Shown here piece by piece: positions 1 through 14,600 of a stretch of 64,000 bases of DNA. Within the stretch, counting starts at the first letter, position 1. Every line of letters starts with the position of its first letter. Position numbers and translations under genes: made by a program. The stretch spans positions 23,598,058 through 23,662,057 of the forward strand of contig CM049310.1 of assembly GCA_026874595.1 (NCBI GenBank), in the 5' to 3' direction. The notes under the pieces were generated by a model that saw nothing but the letters and a program-made list of their open reading frames with translations, did not search any database and was not told the DNA's origin. Source of the DNA: Sipunculus nudus (Eukaryota > Annelida > Sipuncula > Golfingiida > Sipunculidae).

Positions 1-1089
1 GTTTTCAGGCTACACTTGATCTGTCTGGGAATGGTATGCAGCAAGCTTGATGTCATTAGTGGGATGTCAGCTGCACACAGGACTGAGCCATATGTAGGCA
101 TGGAAACCACTGGTAAAAAGTAGTGGATGTGCAACATGTCCCCAGATGCATATCCCCTGTACATGGGCCCTGTGTAACACAGTGTATGCAGCGCAGATAG
201 GACGAGTGTTTTTGCATTAGCAGGTTGTATATGCATGACTTGGAAACCTCTGCAGCATATCAGAATCTCTTTATCAGATAAGTAACAAGACTAGCAGTGA
301 AGTCCTGCTGCTTATTGCTCTCTGGGCTCTGTCTTCACCTTCATCAGTTCCATCTGACATGCTTAATTCTGTGCTTGTGGTAAAAGTGCTTGACCTTGAT
401 CAGAGTGGGAAGTGAGATGTCTTGTGTGATCACTGGCCCTGGGGTATCCTCCTCACCTTACTCCTGGCTCCGCTCTGTATCTCTCCCCCTGCATCTCTCC
501 CACTGTGTGTATTTTGTAGGGTGCAAAGTTGACTGAGAAAAATCCAGTGGGAGGAGTGTGGTAACAGTTGTAGGACAGCCAGAGGAAATAGACAGTGTTC
601 AGAGCCAGTCACTTGTGCTGGAATGTCAGTGTCACACTATAGGCTGCATCCATGTTGCTGATTCTGTAAGGCAGCCTGTGTCCCTTCCCTACATGTAGCA
701 AACTACACTAAAGGTTAAATCAAACTAACTTCTTAGAATAAAATGAACTCTAATCAAAATTTTTTTTACGGAATAAAGCCAACTAACCAAGTTTGTTAAT
801 TGATAAGGCATGCACCTTACCAAACTGATCCAAATGGATATGTGTCTACATTTATAAATTATTGCATACAGATTTTCAGTTTTAATCCTTAAATCCTAAA
901 TTCCATTAAGATGCTTGTTGGACATGAAATGTGACCATATTACATCATTAAATGAGTTTGTTTCTATTCTTAAATGCTGTTGACTTTTTTTTAAAAATGA
1001 TATGCCAGTGAATGACGGATGCAAAGGAGAAAGAGACAGGTTTGCATGTAAACATCAAAAAAGGATCTGGTAAGAATAGGTGCTCTTGA
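1..1089. other. Non-coding sequence, nothing recognised
   Basis: No exon, RNA gene or clear repeat is seen. Since the first visible exon starts mid-codon, this is either intron 1 of the collagen gene or its 5' flank. I could not identify a promoter or signal-peptide exon. Confidence 0.5.
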
Positions 1090-1450
1090 CATCTAAATAT
1101 GGGAATTGACTATAGGCCAGTGTATTGATCATCCATTAACCTTTTAAGTTTGTTACTCAGGGCAAGAGAGGTGACTGTAAACCAGTGCAGTGAAGTGATC
1201 ACCCATTTTCCGTACTGAGTATGAGGGAGTGACAAGTAACTGTAAGCCAGTGTAGCGATCACCTATTATCCTTACTGAAGGCAAGACAAGTGATCGTAAA
1301 AACAGTGTATTAATCCTCCATTATCCTTACTGAGGGCAAGACAAGTTTCTGGGCAGTGCAGTGATCAACCAGTGTCACCATCCTTAATCAGGGTTAAGGG
1401 AATTCACTTTAAGCCTGTGTAGTGATCACCCATCATTTATCACTAAGTAT
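1090..1450. repeat. Degenerate tandem repeat, about 60-65 bp unit, about 5 copies
   Basis: Each unit repeats a pattern of 'aagtgactgtaa', 'ccagtgtagtgatcacccat' and 'tatccttactgagggcaaga' with many substitutions. No coding potential is seen. Confidence 0.7.
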
Positions 1451-1899
1451 CAAGCTTTCACATCTCATTTACCTTGGTTAATGAGGTTGTCCATATATTT
1501 CATTGGATACATGCATTATATGTTGTCCTTTGTGTATCCTTTTTTTTATTATCAGGACCCAAATGTTAACCCAATAGTTGAAAAGAGCAGAAGCACCATT
1601 TACTCAGCCTACTAGACCTTTCAGACAGAAATTAAGTGTGCTTTATTTCAGCTGTGTTTAGATAGAATGGGATTTAATTAGCTGTTCGCATGCATTCTTT
1701 ATATTTTAGAGCTAGAAACTTCAAATTTCAGTCTTGACAGGTCTTTGAGTCGACTCCTGTTAAATCCTTGAAACTGATTGATTGTTACTATTTTCTTAAA
1801 ACTTACTCTTCCAGAGTTTTCATATCTTTCATATCTTATTAGGACCTCGCTTGAATAAGTGGATGTCCTATAGTAATCATCCTGTCTGTCCATCTGTCC
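1451..1899. other. Non-coding sequence, nothing recognised
   Basis: This AT-rich stretch shows no exon-like or repeat structure that I could support. Confidence 0.4.
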
Positions 1900-2880
1900 A
1901 TCTGTCTGTCAAAAAAATTTTTTCTGTTTGATAACTACAGTTTGGAGCAACATATATAGTAGATTTCAAACTTAACATATATATGGCCCACCACTAAAGC
2001 AAGAAACCTTTTCATTGATGGGTCAGGAGTTCAAAGGTCAAAGTCACATGCCCAAATATTGTGGATGCATTTAAGCAAAACCTTTCATACCAGACCTTTC
2101 ATCTTGCACATACAGGTCACCTCTCTATTGGGAAAGATCCCTTCTAATATTGGAGTCACAAGGTCAAGGTCAAATGAGCCATCTGTCCTCAAATTGATTT
2201 CCAGATTATAACTCCAATTTAGTTTGACACAGCATGTTTTCATAAGCATTTCATCTGTTAAAATAAAAAATTTGAAACCAGTTGATCAAAAACTGTAGAT
2301 TTAATCCAAGTTTAATCCAAATTCAAGCACCAAGTCAGGTATTGTTTACATCAAGCTAGTGTTATGCAATTTGCTAGGCTCAGCTTCCCAGGCCAGCTCT
2401 CAGCACCCAAAATTTGGCATAAATAAACAAGATTTAATTGTATACCCAAAATTAGTTCTGAATTTTTCAAATTTTATAGGTTATTAGCATAAATATAAAA
2501 TCAGTTCCTTAAATTTTGCCCAACTTTGACCATGGCATGTTTGTTTCCTGTAAGCCCTGTTGATATAATTTTCATATCATGCACACATAAGGATTTCAGC
2601 TTGTAAGTTTTGAAAGCTGAAAGAAATGGGCTAAAAACTGTAGCTTTTATTAAAGTTTTTATGAGACCATGTCAGACCCAGGCTCTACCCAGCCCCTCTT
2701 CAGTCACCTGTATGTTGACCTTGTTGACCTTTCAAGGAAATTATGCACGCTTGAGGCGGAGCATATACTTGGCAGCCAGGCAGCTTATGGCTGGCCACAG
2801 TTGATCCAGGTGTTGAACCCAACTCATCTAGTATTTGTTTTGGCCAACAACATAACAATGAACAATAAAAATTTATTGGT
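1900..2880. mobile_element. Dispersed repeat copy, related to 9583-11240
   Basis: The part from about 2280 to 2880 is clearly homologous to about 10230-11230. Shared blocks include the text around 'gttgatcaaaaactgtagat', 'ttgcccaactttgaccatgg' and 'tttatgagaccatgtcag'. The left part (1900-2200) carries AGGTCA-rich text common to other repeats here. No protein is encoded. It is probably a truncated non-autonomous element. Confidence 0.7.
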
Positions 2881-3600
2881 TTTTAGCTCAGCTGACTGTA
2901 AGTCAACTGAGGTATAGATATGGCGCTTTTTCCTTTGTTCTTCTGGCCGTCTGTCTGTCCGGCCGTCCCGTCATCCATTTGCAGGGCACAAATCTTAACT
3001 GCTGACCCTGTAGAAGCCTGTAACTAAAAGCTAGGGAGGTCCATATAAAATCTCCTTTGAAACCTGAAATAAGGTCACTGCTACCTATATCCTCCGAGCT
3101 ATGGGTCTTGTAAGTACACCCCAGAATAATAAAAAAATGAATACAAGACCTCCAGTATCTTGATAATTAATAGGTCATAGGGTCAAAGGGCAAGGTCACA
3201 CGGCCCATCCATTCACAAATTAGTTTATGAATGATAATTCTGACAGATTGGCTTCAAACTTGATTTATAAATGACCCAACACCTAAGTAAGAAACATTTT
3301 GATTTTCATGTTCCAGAGGTCAGAGGTGAGGGTCACAGGAGCCACATCTTTAAAAAGATTGTGGATGCACTGTAAATCAGACTTTAAATCCCAAACTTTC
3401 CATCTTTCACACATGGCTTACTATCCCAAAGTGAAGAAATCTGTAGATTTTCGAGGTTACCTGGTCAGAGGTCAAGGTCTCTGGACCCACTTTCTGGACC
3501 TTCATTCTGAAAAAAATTCTTTAAAAATAACCTTATAGACAAATTGGTCCCTAGTTTAGCAATTATAAATTATAGAGTTTGAGCGTTGTCTTCTCTTCTT
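2881..3600. mobile_element. Repeat with TTTTAGCTCAG 5' end and AGGTCA-rich body
   Basis: It begins with the motif 'ttttagctcagctgactg', also seen at about 9206, 9583 and 16698. At 9583 the same start forms an inverted repeat (AGCTCAG ... CTGAGCT). The body has 'ggtcaaagggcaaggtcac' and other AGGTCA-like half-sites. Family knowledge: such ends resemble Helentron-type elements of molluscs. The right border is uncertain. Confidence 0.55.
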
Positions 3601-4977
3601 GACTTGTCCTCTTGAATATGTGAAGAAAATCAGCTGGGTTCATTTGTTAGAACTAACAGCCTCAGTTTCAGTGCTCTTGACCAGCTGTTTGTTCATGACA
3701 TACCATACCAAATATCAGATTTCTCAGAAGTGGTTTTGGAGATATTGCTCTTTCTTCTCCTGTTATTTATTTTTTAGCTCACCTGTGAGGGGTTACATAT
3801 AATTGCCATGGCTCAGCATCTGTCCATCTCATTTAGGCTGTTGGTTATGGCAGCTTTCTCAGCAGTGGCCACTTGGATTCACACTCATATTGTACACATG
3901 CATTTGCTTTGCAAGTGCACTACAGTGAAGCTATTGTTGGTGCCATTCTTAATTTCAGATCTTCATTTAATAAGCTTATATTTTCAGGACTTTAAAAGCA
4001 ATTCTCCCTTATGTTTAAGGCCATTACACTGTATTTTGATAGTACAGCCACTGTATTTAATCATTAAAAAGAAATAGCATCATGCCCTCAAACCTTGCCA
4101 CCATGGAAATATTAAAATAAATGAGCCATAAACTTTTCTTCAGAACTGCAGAAACCACTAAATTTTGCTTAGATTTAAAATTTCAAACACAATTGATAGC
4201 TCTCCCTAACAAGAATGGTATGAGTTTTTTCCAAGATTAGCACACATATTTATCTTTGTATAGAGGGTCTTTAGGTTAATTTGATATTTTTATGTTTTAC
4301 AAGCATTTATATCTACATTTTTTTAGCAATTAAAAGTCTTGAAAGACTGTGGTGGACACATAAATGTGTGGACTTAGATTAATGTTTTTTAAATGGCCTT
4401 TGAAACTACTGCAAGTAAGAGGTAATATATGCCTGTATTGGCTGTCAGGCATTGATATCAGATTTCCTTTCATGTGCATTGTCTGAAGAACTTTTTGAGC
4501 TGTTGCTCTGATTTTAAAGGTATTTATCTTCCAATGGGAGCATGCATTTGTCAAAAATCTAGTGTAGCTGAAAGGCAGCTATCCTGGAGACCTGAGAGTA
4601 GCTCTGCCTTAATTTAAACCCTTTATATTCAATCAGCTCATGTTTAGGTGTTTTTTTTATAATTGTTTGCAAGGTTAATAGCTATTTGAGCCTCGGTTAC
4701 ATCACAGTTTTGTCTCAGAAATCATATCATGTGCTAGACTATATTGTAATTCTTTTTAAACAGAAAAGTATTCCTGTCATCTTCCTGCATAGTTTTCATA
4801 TAATTGGCCGTAAAGTACTTAAAAATGTGACTAAGAGCAGTGAATTTTAGGCCATAATGTCATGACCCATATGCAACAATTGGTTTTCTCATGGGAAAAT
4901 TTCTATTTTTGTCATTTTTTGGGAAGAAAATATAAAACAGTGTTCATATTTGAATCATATTTCCTGTCAATGTTATT
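3601..4977. other. Non-coding sequence with a TTTTTAGCTCACCTG repeat end near 3772
   Basis: A 'ttttttagctcacctgtgagg' motif near 3771 marks a probable short repeat fragment. The rest is AT-rich with no supported feature. Confidence 0.4.
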
Positions 4978-7304
4978 GTATCCCCAGACAAAGTCAGGAT
5001 ACTTTGGTTTAAGCACGGTAGCGCTGCCACCACAGAGATTTTTTTGGACCCGATAACTCAAAACTTATTTCCAGGTCTTTACCAAACATGACATATGCAT
5101 AGATGTAGGTGAGAGGACGAAGCCTATTTAAAATGGGGTCATCATCTTCACAAGGAGAGTGACCTTGACCATGAATAGGTCCATTTTTGGGGAAAATCAC
5201 ACAAAGTCTCAAATATCTCAAGAAATCTTGCATAGATTGATCCAAAAATCAACTTGACCAAAGATCTTGGATAGTGTTGTCAAGTACCAGAAACTGGTGG
5301 CGCCACCTATAATCCTTTCTTGTTTTTGTGCCGTTTAATACGCCCATCTTTACCACTTAACAGTACTGTGAGCATTATAAGTCAAAATCTAATGGACAGA
5401 TATCTTTCATATGATGCATATACATAAACATGGGTTATGGTATGATGTATATTTAAATTTGGGTCATGAACTTTTGTATGAGAGTGGCCTTGACCTAAAA
5501 TATTTCCATATATGGTGAAAATCACATAAAATCATAAATATCTCAACAACAGATGCATGGATTGGTCCAAAAATCAAACTGATCAAAGATCTTGGATAGC
5601 TTTGTCTTCTGCGGGGGACAGGTGGTGCCACCTTCTGTCCTTTTCTTGTTTTCTCACCTTTCAAAACCCCATCATTGCTACTTGACATTACTGTGAGCAT
5701 TTTAAGCCTTAAACTTATGGACAGATTGGGCTGAAATTGTGCATGTCCATTGATCTTGGATACCTCCAAGATGAATTCAGTACTGGTGGAGCTATCTGCA
5801 ATTTTTGTGTCTATCTGTATGTTAGCTTTCGGTGAAAATTGCTCATATTTCCAGAGCAGTGCAAGGTATTGGTCTGAAATTTGGCATGTTGATCCATCTT
5901 GGAAAGTTTTCTCATAACCAGACAGGTGGTGCCACCTACCTACCTGTTTTTATAGAATAAATTATTGCCCTTTTCTGAGGAGTGATATGCCCTATTGGCC
6001 TGAAATTATGCATATTCATAGATCTTGGTCTCCTTCAAGACTGGTGGCACTATCTGCAATCGTTTTCCCATGGCGTCCATCTATACATGTGATTTGTGGT
6101 GAAAATTGCTCATATCTCCAGAGTGATTCAAGGTATTGGTCGGAAATTTGGCATGTCCATCCATCTTAGAAAGTTTTCTCGTAAACCAGACAGGTGGTGC
6201 CACCTACCATCCCGAAGAATAAATTAATGCTCTTTCCTGATGAGTGGTGTGCCATATTGGTCTGAAGCTGTGCATGTCCATAGATCTTGGCCTCCTCAAT
6301 CTTGTACTCAAGACTGGTGGCCCTGTCTGCCATTTTTGTTGTGTTGAGTCCATCTATTCATATGTTTTAGGTGAAAATTGCTCATTTATGAGGAGTGGTT
6401 CAGAGTGTTGCAATCTGCAATTCGGCATGTACATCCATCTCGGAGAGTTTTCTCATCAACCAGACAGGTGGCGCCATCTACCTTACAATTTTATAGTATA
6501 AATTAATCCCCTTTTCTCAAGACTTATTCACCGTATTGGCCCCCAGAAGCCTCAAGCGACCATGCATGGAGGGATAACCAGGCCCACATTACTGTGTGTC
6601 ACGAGAGAACGCTGCAATCTTCCGAACAATCGCATCAAATTTACGCGTGTTCTTATTTTAGTGATATTTCTGTCTCCAGCATAGCGTGAAAATTGCTCAT
6701 AACTCCAGAGTGGTTCAAGGTATTGTTCTGAAACTTGGCATGTCTATCCATCTTTGAAAGTTTCCTCATAAACCAGACAGGTGGCGTCACCTACCTTCCC
6801 ATTTCTGTAAATTAAACAAATGCTCTTTTCTGAGGAGTGTTTTGACCTATTGGCCTGAAATTGTGCATATTCATAGATCTTGGACTCCTCCATCTTGTAC
6901 TCAAGACTGGTGGTGCCATCTGCAATCATTTTGATGTGGCGTCCATCTGTACATGTGCTTTGGGTGAAAATTGCTCATATTTCCAGAATGGTTTAAGCTA
7001 TTGGTCATGAATTTGGCATGTCTATCCATCTTGGAAAATTTTCTCGTAAACCAGACAGGTGGTGCCACCTATTTTCTCTTTTCCATAAAATAAATTATTG
7101 CTCTTTTCTCAAGAGTGATACTCCTTATTGGCCCCCATATTTGGTAAAAAATATTGTTTCTCAAGTTTATAGATGGAAGAAACCATAGTCGATTGCCAAG
7201 TGTCAGTATATGCTGCTGAAGATGGGGGCCTATTCTTAAAGGGGGGGGGGGGATTAATTGTCTTGGGATACTATGGCACCGGCAGTGCCAAGAAATGTCC
7301 TGTT
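4978..7304. mobile_element. Helentron-like non-autonomous element, copy 1
   Basis: The left end is 'gtatccccagaca'. Near the right end lies the imperfect inverted copy 'tgtcttgggatac', followed by a hairpin (GGCAC/GTGCC, 7275-7289) and 'aagaaatgtcctgtt'. The core from about 5820 to 7110 holds about five tandem units of roughly 290 bp, each with 'aggtggtgccacct' or similar. A poly-G tract (about 7241-7252) precedes the right end. No transposase or helicase is encoded. This architecture (asymmetric inverted ends, 3' hairpin, tandem core) is that of Helentron-type elements; the assignment is inference. Confidence 0.7.
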
Positions 7305-7382
7305 GTCATATTGAATGCTGTTTTTATCCTAATCAATACCAGTAACAGAAAATCACATGAATAAATCATTTACTTTTTACAG

Positions 7383-7559
7383 GCTCTGTGGATTTGCTTT
7401 ATGAAGTCTCCATTGACACCCAAGATGTAGGTGTGACACCAATACCTGGATACTGCCCAAACCGTCCAGTGGCAAATAGTGAAGAAAAAAAAATTGACCT
7501 TGCATTTGAAATAAAGAAAAGTGCTCAACTCAGCGCATCCTCTGGTGAAATCTTCAAAG
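7383..7559 (+). CDS. Exon 1 (of those visible): TSPN domain, first part
   Basis: 177 nt between a pyrimidine-rich AG acceptor and the donor gtaagt. It enters with 2 nt of a split codon, so an upstream exon, expected to carry the signal peptide, must exist. It reads S-V-D-L-L-Y-E-V at the start and contains GYCPNRP (a TSPN cysteine) and the KSAQLSA motif typical of the clade B TSPN domain. It ends phase 1 after EIFK. The following 8.87-kb intron is mostly mobile-element sequence, listed separately. Confidence 0.92.
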
Positions 7560-10500
7560 GTAAGTTGTTTTTGTTTATTCTCATCTTTAAACATTGGCCA
7601 GCATTTATACATCTAATCATGAGGGTATAATAATAACATATCACCTCATTTAGAAAGTTCTGTAAAATTTAATAAGTTTAAACACAGATTTAAAATGCCA
7701 TTTTCATTTTCTGTTGTTCATATAATTAACATTCAGTTTGTGCTTGAACAGATGGTGTGAACCAGTTTTGTTGAACAAATACTTATTCTGTAACAGCCTT
7801 AATAACATGTAGTGACTGAAACCTGGTACAGAGTCACTAACCTTAACAATCACTGTACTCTGTGCCTTTCATAAACATTATATGTACTTTTCATTTCTTT
7901 CAGTCCCATTTATTTTTACCTATTCTTTCATAAAAATTAACTGTATTTGTCTTAATTATTGTTTGTACTTTTCTTATAGATATGTTTCCGTTTATGATAT
8001 GTATGAACTATGAAATGCAGTCATTTATTGTTTTTATAGAATTTAGTGATATAAACTTGTGTAAAGTTTCTTTTTCCTTCTTAACTCTGAAGATTGAAAG
8101 TTAAAGTAAAGGCTTAATAACATACACCTTCACTCAGTCTCATACACAGTAAAGATAATAACCTTTGAAGATGTTCTTCTGTTAAAAGATTTTGTTTATA
8201 TTCCTGCAAGAAGCTTAAGTCTACACAAAAATGGGTCAAAGTGACAGTAATTGTGAAAAAATTATATTACCTTTATTATTTCTCACATACATGGCAAATC
8301 TTCCTTTTATAACATATTATCTTCTGTATAAATACTGTTCTGTATGGTCTTGACCCATTTGTCCGTCTATGTCACCATGAACTTTTATTCTAGGGGTCAT
8401 GAGCCAAAAGTGTATGGCTCTTCATCAGCATAAATGTCATGTCAATTTCAGGTTACAAAATCTATTTTGTTTCCAAGACTCTTCCTTTAAGATCTCCCAG
8501 TAACCATGAAATTGGGTTTCTTTGGCCTCGTTTCTCTAAGCTATCTGTCTTAAACATGATTTTCACCATAACCTTTAAGAATGTATAAACATGCCATAAA
8601 TGTAAACCAGTGGAATCAGCCCATTCATTTTTGCATAAAGATAATTACATAGGCAGGAATAACTGGGTCAACACATTACATTTATCTGAAAAATCTCTTT
8701 GACTGCAGTTCACCCTGTTTTTGACCTTAACACAGTTGATATTGTAACCTTTTGAAGCTATAGGAATTTCCTATCCTGATACATTTCATATTTATTTATG
8801 TTTAATATCTAAAATTTAGCCAGTCTTTTGATGGAGGAAGACATGGTAAGCTTTTACAAGTGAAGTTTAATTCTGTTTTTTTTTCATTGAAACACAGTTT
8901 TAACTATGCTAGCCTTTGAAAGTGTTCATTGTTTCCATTATCTTCTCGCAACAAAGTTGCACAACTTAAGGAGATATAGTAAAGCTTTCGTTTGTGCATC
9001 TGTCCTTCCATTCTTCTGTCCAAAATATTGGTTTGTGGGCGCATTGTAAGCAAAACCTGTTGATATATATAGCTCATCCACCAACTGAAGAAGAACCCTA
9101 TAGATTTGAGGTTATGGGGTCAAAGGTCAAGGTCAAAGGGTCCACTTCTGAAAAAGGTTGTGAAAGCATTTTAAGCCAAATATTCATCCCAAACTTTCCA
9201 ATTTTAGCTCAGTTAACTGAAAGTCATCTGAGCTGTAGCAATCAGTCTTTGTCTGTCATCCCTCCGTCTGTCCATCCATCTATTAACCAGGTACAAATCA
9301 TAACTGATGGACCTAGAAACATCTAATTAGAGATCCAGGGAGGTCAATAAAAAAACTCCTTGGACACCTGAAATCAGGTCACTGCAACCTAAACTCTCCA
9401 AAATTATAGGGCTAGAAAGTACCCCCCAGAATAATTAAAATTTGAAACAAAATCTCCAGTATCTGAATAACTAATGCAGTGATTGTCTTGATTCTTTCCA
9501 TGTATATTGATCATGGACAGTGTTACCAGTTCCTGAAAACTGGTGGCTCCACCTTTATTTTCATTATTTTTATGAATTTTTTAGCTCAGCTGACTATAAG
9601 TCATCTGAGCTACTGTCGTGGTCCATTGTCTGTCGTCCGTCCGTCTGTATGGCCATCCGTCCGTCCGTCCGTCCGTAGATGTGGCACGTTTTGAAACCTT
9701 AAGACCTAGGAATCCAAAATTGGGCATAATGTTAGATGTCCCCAAGATCTCCTACCAAGCTGAAAACTGGGTCTTTGCGACTTCGTTCCTTTTAGAAATT
9801 TAGGAAAAACCTCAATTTTTTATTAAAAACCTATTTTTACACTTCAGGACTGCCTAATATCAAAACCACTCATCTGTTTTTCCTCATATTTACCATAATT
9901 ATTCCTCTATATAGTTCCTATGTACATGCCAGAAATTATGTCTGTATTATATAAATTTAAAAAGTTATGGGCCCAAACATAATGCATTGTGTAAAAAATC
10001 AGGAAAGATATATTTGATCACTTAACACAAAATATGTTAAAGCTATAAACTTTTTTTCCAGTAATATATCTTTAATTAATCAAAATTAAATTGTATACCC
10101 AAAATTAGATCAAAATCTTTTAAATTTTTTAAAATATTAACAAAAATAAAAAATTGGTACCTTAAATTTTGCCCAACTTTGACCATGGCACATTTTTTTC
10201 CTGTAAGTACTGTGGATTTAATTTTCACAGCATGTTTTTTTGTAGCATTTTGTCTGTAAACACCAAAAACTTGAAACCAGTTGATCAAAAACTGTAGATT
10301 TTATTCAAGTTTTCAAGCACCATGTAACATATTGTTTACATCAAGCTAGTGTCATGCAGTTTGCAAGTGCTCAGCTCCCCAGCTTCAGCTCTCAGTTCCT
10401 AAAATTTGGCATGCAATTAGATGTCTCAAAAATCCCCTACCAAGCCAAGAATTTGGTCACTAGGACTTAATACCTTCGAGATATTAATGAAAAACTTCAT

Positions 10501-11609
10501 TTTTCCATTAAAAACCCATTGTTACACTTCAAAACTGCCTAATATCAAAACCACTGATCTGACTTTAATCATATATAATGTACATATTTTTCTATACGTT
10601 CTCTATGCACATGCCAGAAATGATGTCAGTATTGCGTAATTGTTTTAAGTTATGGGCCCAAACATAATGCACTTTTTAAAAAATCAAGAAATATATTTAC
10701 TCCCTTAACAAGAGGATTGCTGAAGCTAGAGATTTTTTGTCAGGGATGTAACATTATTTAATCAAGATTCAATTGAATACCCAAAATTAGTTCTGAATTT
10801 TTCAAATTTTATAAGTTATTAGTATAAATATAAAATTAGTACCTTAAATTTTGCCCAACTTTGACCATGGCATGTTTGTTTCCTGTGAGCACTTTTGATA
10901 TAATTTTCATATCATGCACACATAAAGATTTCAGCTTTTTAGTTTAAAAAGCTGAAAGAAATTGGCCAAAAATTGTAGCTTTTATTAATGTTTTTATGAG
11001 ACCATGTCAGACCTTGGCTCTCTGTAGCACCTCTTGAGTCACCTGTATGTTGACCTTGTTGAACTTTCAGCAAATTATGCATGCTTGAGGCCAGGCATAA
11101 ACTGGGGCTCCAGGCAGCTTATTATATAATGACCAGCCACAGTTGATCCAGGTGTCCAACCCTACTCATCTAGTAGTTTTAACCAACAACATAACAATAA
11201 ACAATAAATAAATAAATTTTTATTGGTTTTTAATAACAAATTAAAGAAAAATAGAAAAGGAATTTGTTAGTTGATAATAACAGGAAATTAACTTGCAGTT
11301 ACCGATGATATAAGAACCTTGTATCGATGGATAGAATGTCACGTATTCCAAATAACACCATGCAGTCACCTATGGTATTTTTCAGTTCAATTTTAATGAT
11401 AAAAAAGTAAATCATATTATTCATTACTAATCATTAGGGATCATATGAAGGAAATTAATGATAGACAAAGATGCAGTTGATAATATTATTATCTAGATTC
11501 CTACTGTGTCTATACATTCCTACATTGATGTGAAATTAGTCCAAAATGAATATATTACATTTTTGTATCCGCCAAAACAGAGTTTTGCGGATACTATGTT
11601 TTCAGCTGG

Positions 11610-11643
<34 letters not shown>

Positions 11644-14600
11644 GTAGGTGTCCGGAGAACTCCTCCGTAACCGCTGGGCGGAATTTTCCGAAACCCGGGA
11701 TTATGTTCGGGTCACATGTGAACTGCTGCGCCCCGATTTTGTTTTGACCTCTGACCTTTCCTTTGCGCTCTGCGTCCGTTTGTGCGTCTGTTTCCACACA
11801 TAAACCCACATATCTCGGGAACCGTTTGACCGATCAGGAAAATTTTTTTGCACAAATGTAGCCCTCGGAGAGCTTTATTACATACACCAAAAATGGTGGC
11901 GCCACCTGCAACCATGTTTGCACAGTGTCCATCTGTTCGTCTGCCTTGGGTTAAAATCACTCATATCTCTGCAGTGACTTGACTAATTCACCTGAAATTG
12001 GGCATGCGTAAACATCCTGGATAGCTTTTCTGATTTTATGACAGGTGGCGCCACCTACATTCACGTTTACGCTGCAGACATCCAAGCTCATATCTTGGGA
12101 ACCGTTTGACCGATCAGGAAAATTCTTTTGCACAAATGTAGCCCTTGGACAGCTTTATAACATACACCAAAAATGGTGGCGCCACCTGCAACCATGTTTG
12201 CACAGTGTCCATCTGTTCGTCTGCCTTGGGTTAAAATCACTCATATCTCTGCAGTGACTTGACTAATTCACCTGAAATTGGGCATGCGTATACATCCTGG
12301 ATAGCTTTTCTGATTTTATGACAGGTGGCGCCACCTACATTCACGTTTACGCTGCAGACATCAAAAGTCATATCTCAGGAACCGTTTGACCGATCAGGAA
12401 AATTCTTTTGCACAAATGTAGCCCTTGGAGAGCTTTATAACATACACCAAAAATGGTGGCGCTACCTGCAACCATGTTTGCACAGTGTCCATCTGTTTGT
12501 CTGCCTTGGGTTAAAATCACTCATATCTCTGCAGTGACTTGACTAATTCACCTGAAATTTAGCATGCGTATACATCCTGGATAGCTTTTCTGATTTTATG
12601 ACAGGTGGCGCCACCTACATTCACGTTTACGCTGCAGACATCCAAGCTCATATCTCAGGAACTGTTGACCGATCAGGAAAATTTTTTTGCACAAATGTAG
12701 CCCTTGGAGAGCTTTATAACATACACCGAAAATGGTGGCACCACCTGCAACCATGTTTGCACAGTGTCCATCTGTTCGTCTGCCTTGGGTTAAAATCACT
12801 CATATTTCTGCAGTGGTTTGACTAATTCACCTGAAATTTGGCATGCTTATACATCCTGGATAGCTTTTCTGATTTTATGACAGGTGGCGCCACCTACAAT
12901 CAAGTTTACGCTGCGACATCCAAGCTCATATCTAGGGAACCGTTTGACCGATTGGGCCAAAATTTTGCATGTGTATAAATCTCACATAGCTCTTTATCAT
13001 ACGCAAAACTGGTGGCGCCACCTGCAGCCATGTTTGCACAGCTCCCATCTGTTTGTCTGCCATGGGATAAAATATCCATGCTAATATGCAACACTTCACC
13101 CGTTCCACTCTGATTTAGGCGGATACAAGTAGTCGCTTGTCGACTACCCGTATTCTAGTTTTTTAATATAAATAAAAGCCATAAAACCAGGTACTTATGA
13201 TCATTATTTAAATGTGTGAATTTTGTATATTCTGGATTCTCAACATCATTGTTTGGTGAAAACTGAATAAATACCAGACATGGTGCGAATACTTTGCAAT
13301 TGTATTTAAACACGAATATGAATATGTACTCCATTATAAAATTTCTTTCATAAGAATGGGAATTCAGGTTAAAATGAAAGTATATGAATACCAGTGCAAA
13401 AACTTTCAAAATGTATTAATGAATGCATTCATGAATATATTCTTTAATATTATTTTAATAATCATTTCAGTTATATTTTATTTGAAAAAAATCATACTAT
13501 TCTCTTATTATTTTTAATAAAAATTATATTTGGGACAATATTTGTAATTTTTTTAATAAATAGTTAAACTCTTATATTATATGTTCTGCTTATAAGTTAT
13601 ATGGCCAAGTCAAAATCTGTGTGACAATCGCACTCCATTTGTTAATAAAATAAATGAAATTAATCCTCTTTCCTGTCTCCAAAGGTATTATCAAAATCAT
13701 ACATAAGCTAAACAACAACAACTCATAATACAGCTTATTTTTATTACCACATAAAACCAGCATGTGCCTCATTTCTAAATCATATTTTTTTATCATATAT
13801 AACAGCTGAGCGCCGTGACCCATAGGTCCCTTGTTCCTCGTTTTTTGAGACCTTTAAATGAATAAGTCATGGCAGGAGAGGTTGACATGGTACAAACAGT
13901 AACCATATGAACTAGAAACTTCTAACTGTACATCCAAGGAGGTCCTAGGCAAATCTCCTCGGACACCTGCAGTTAGGTTATGGTGACCTATATTCTGTGA
14001 GTTATAGACTGACAACATGATTTTGAGCACTCAGACAGTCACACAGGCACAAATTGTATACATTTAGCCTAGAATATTCTAATGTGACATTCAGGGAGGT
14101 CCTGGGTAACTATGAAATAGGACATGGTGATCTATATTCTGTGAGCTATAGGAAAAAGCATGATTTGAGCACCATGAAAGTCAGATATGTTCAAATTGTA
14201 TCTGTTATGCCTAGTGTCTTCTAAAACAACATCCAGGGAATTTCAGGGCAAATTTTCTTGGATATTTGAAACTAGGTCATAATGACTGATATTCCGTGAG
14301 CAACTGACAAAAAACATGATTTTGAGCACAGTGCAGAAATTGTACCATACAGTACCAAAAACATGAATTTGAGTATCCAGGTTTTCAGATAGGGCACAAA
14401 TTGTATCTGTTAGCTCTTGAATCTTTTTACTAAACATTCAGGGAGATCCTTGGCAAATCTCATTGGAAACCTGGATTAAGGTCACAGTGACCCTTTATTC
14501 TGCAAGCTACAAGCCAAAAGAATGATATTGAGCACCATGACAGTCAGACTGCACAAATTGTATCCAAATGCCATAGAATCTTTTTTTCTCAAATTTCATG

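Noticed and set aside
3808-4077. Frame starting MAQHLSISFRLLVMAAFSA, considered as the missing signal-peptide exon
   Set aside because: It begins inside a dispersed repeat and has no good phase-1 donor; the hydrophobic start looks accidental.
11594-13094. Several 60-80 codon frames with shared text in the 280-bp units
   Set aside because: They arise from non-coding tandem units of a mobile element, open in both strands, with no conserved start or domain.
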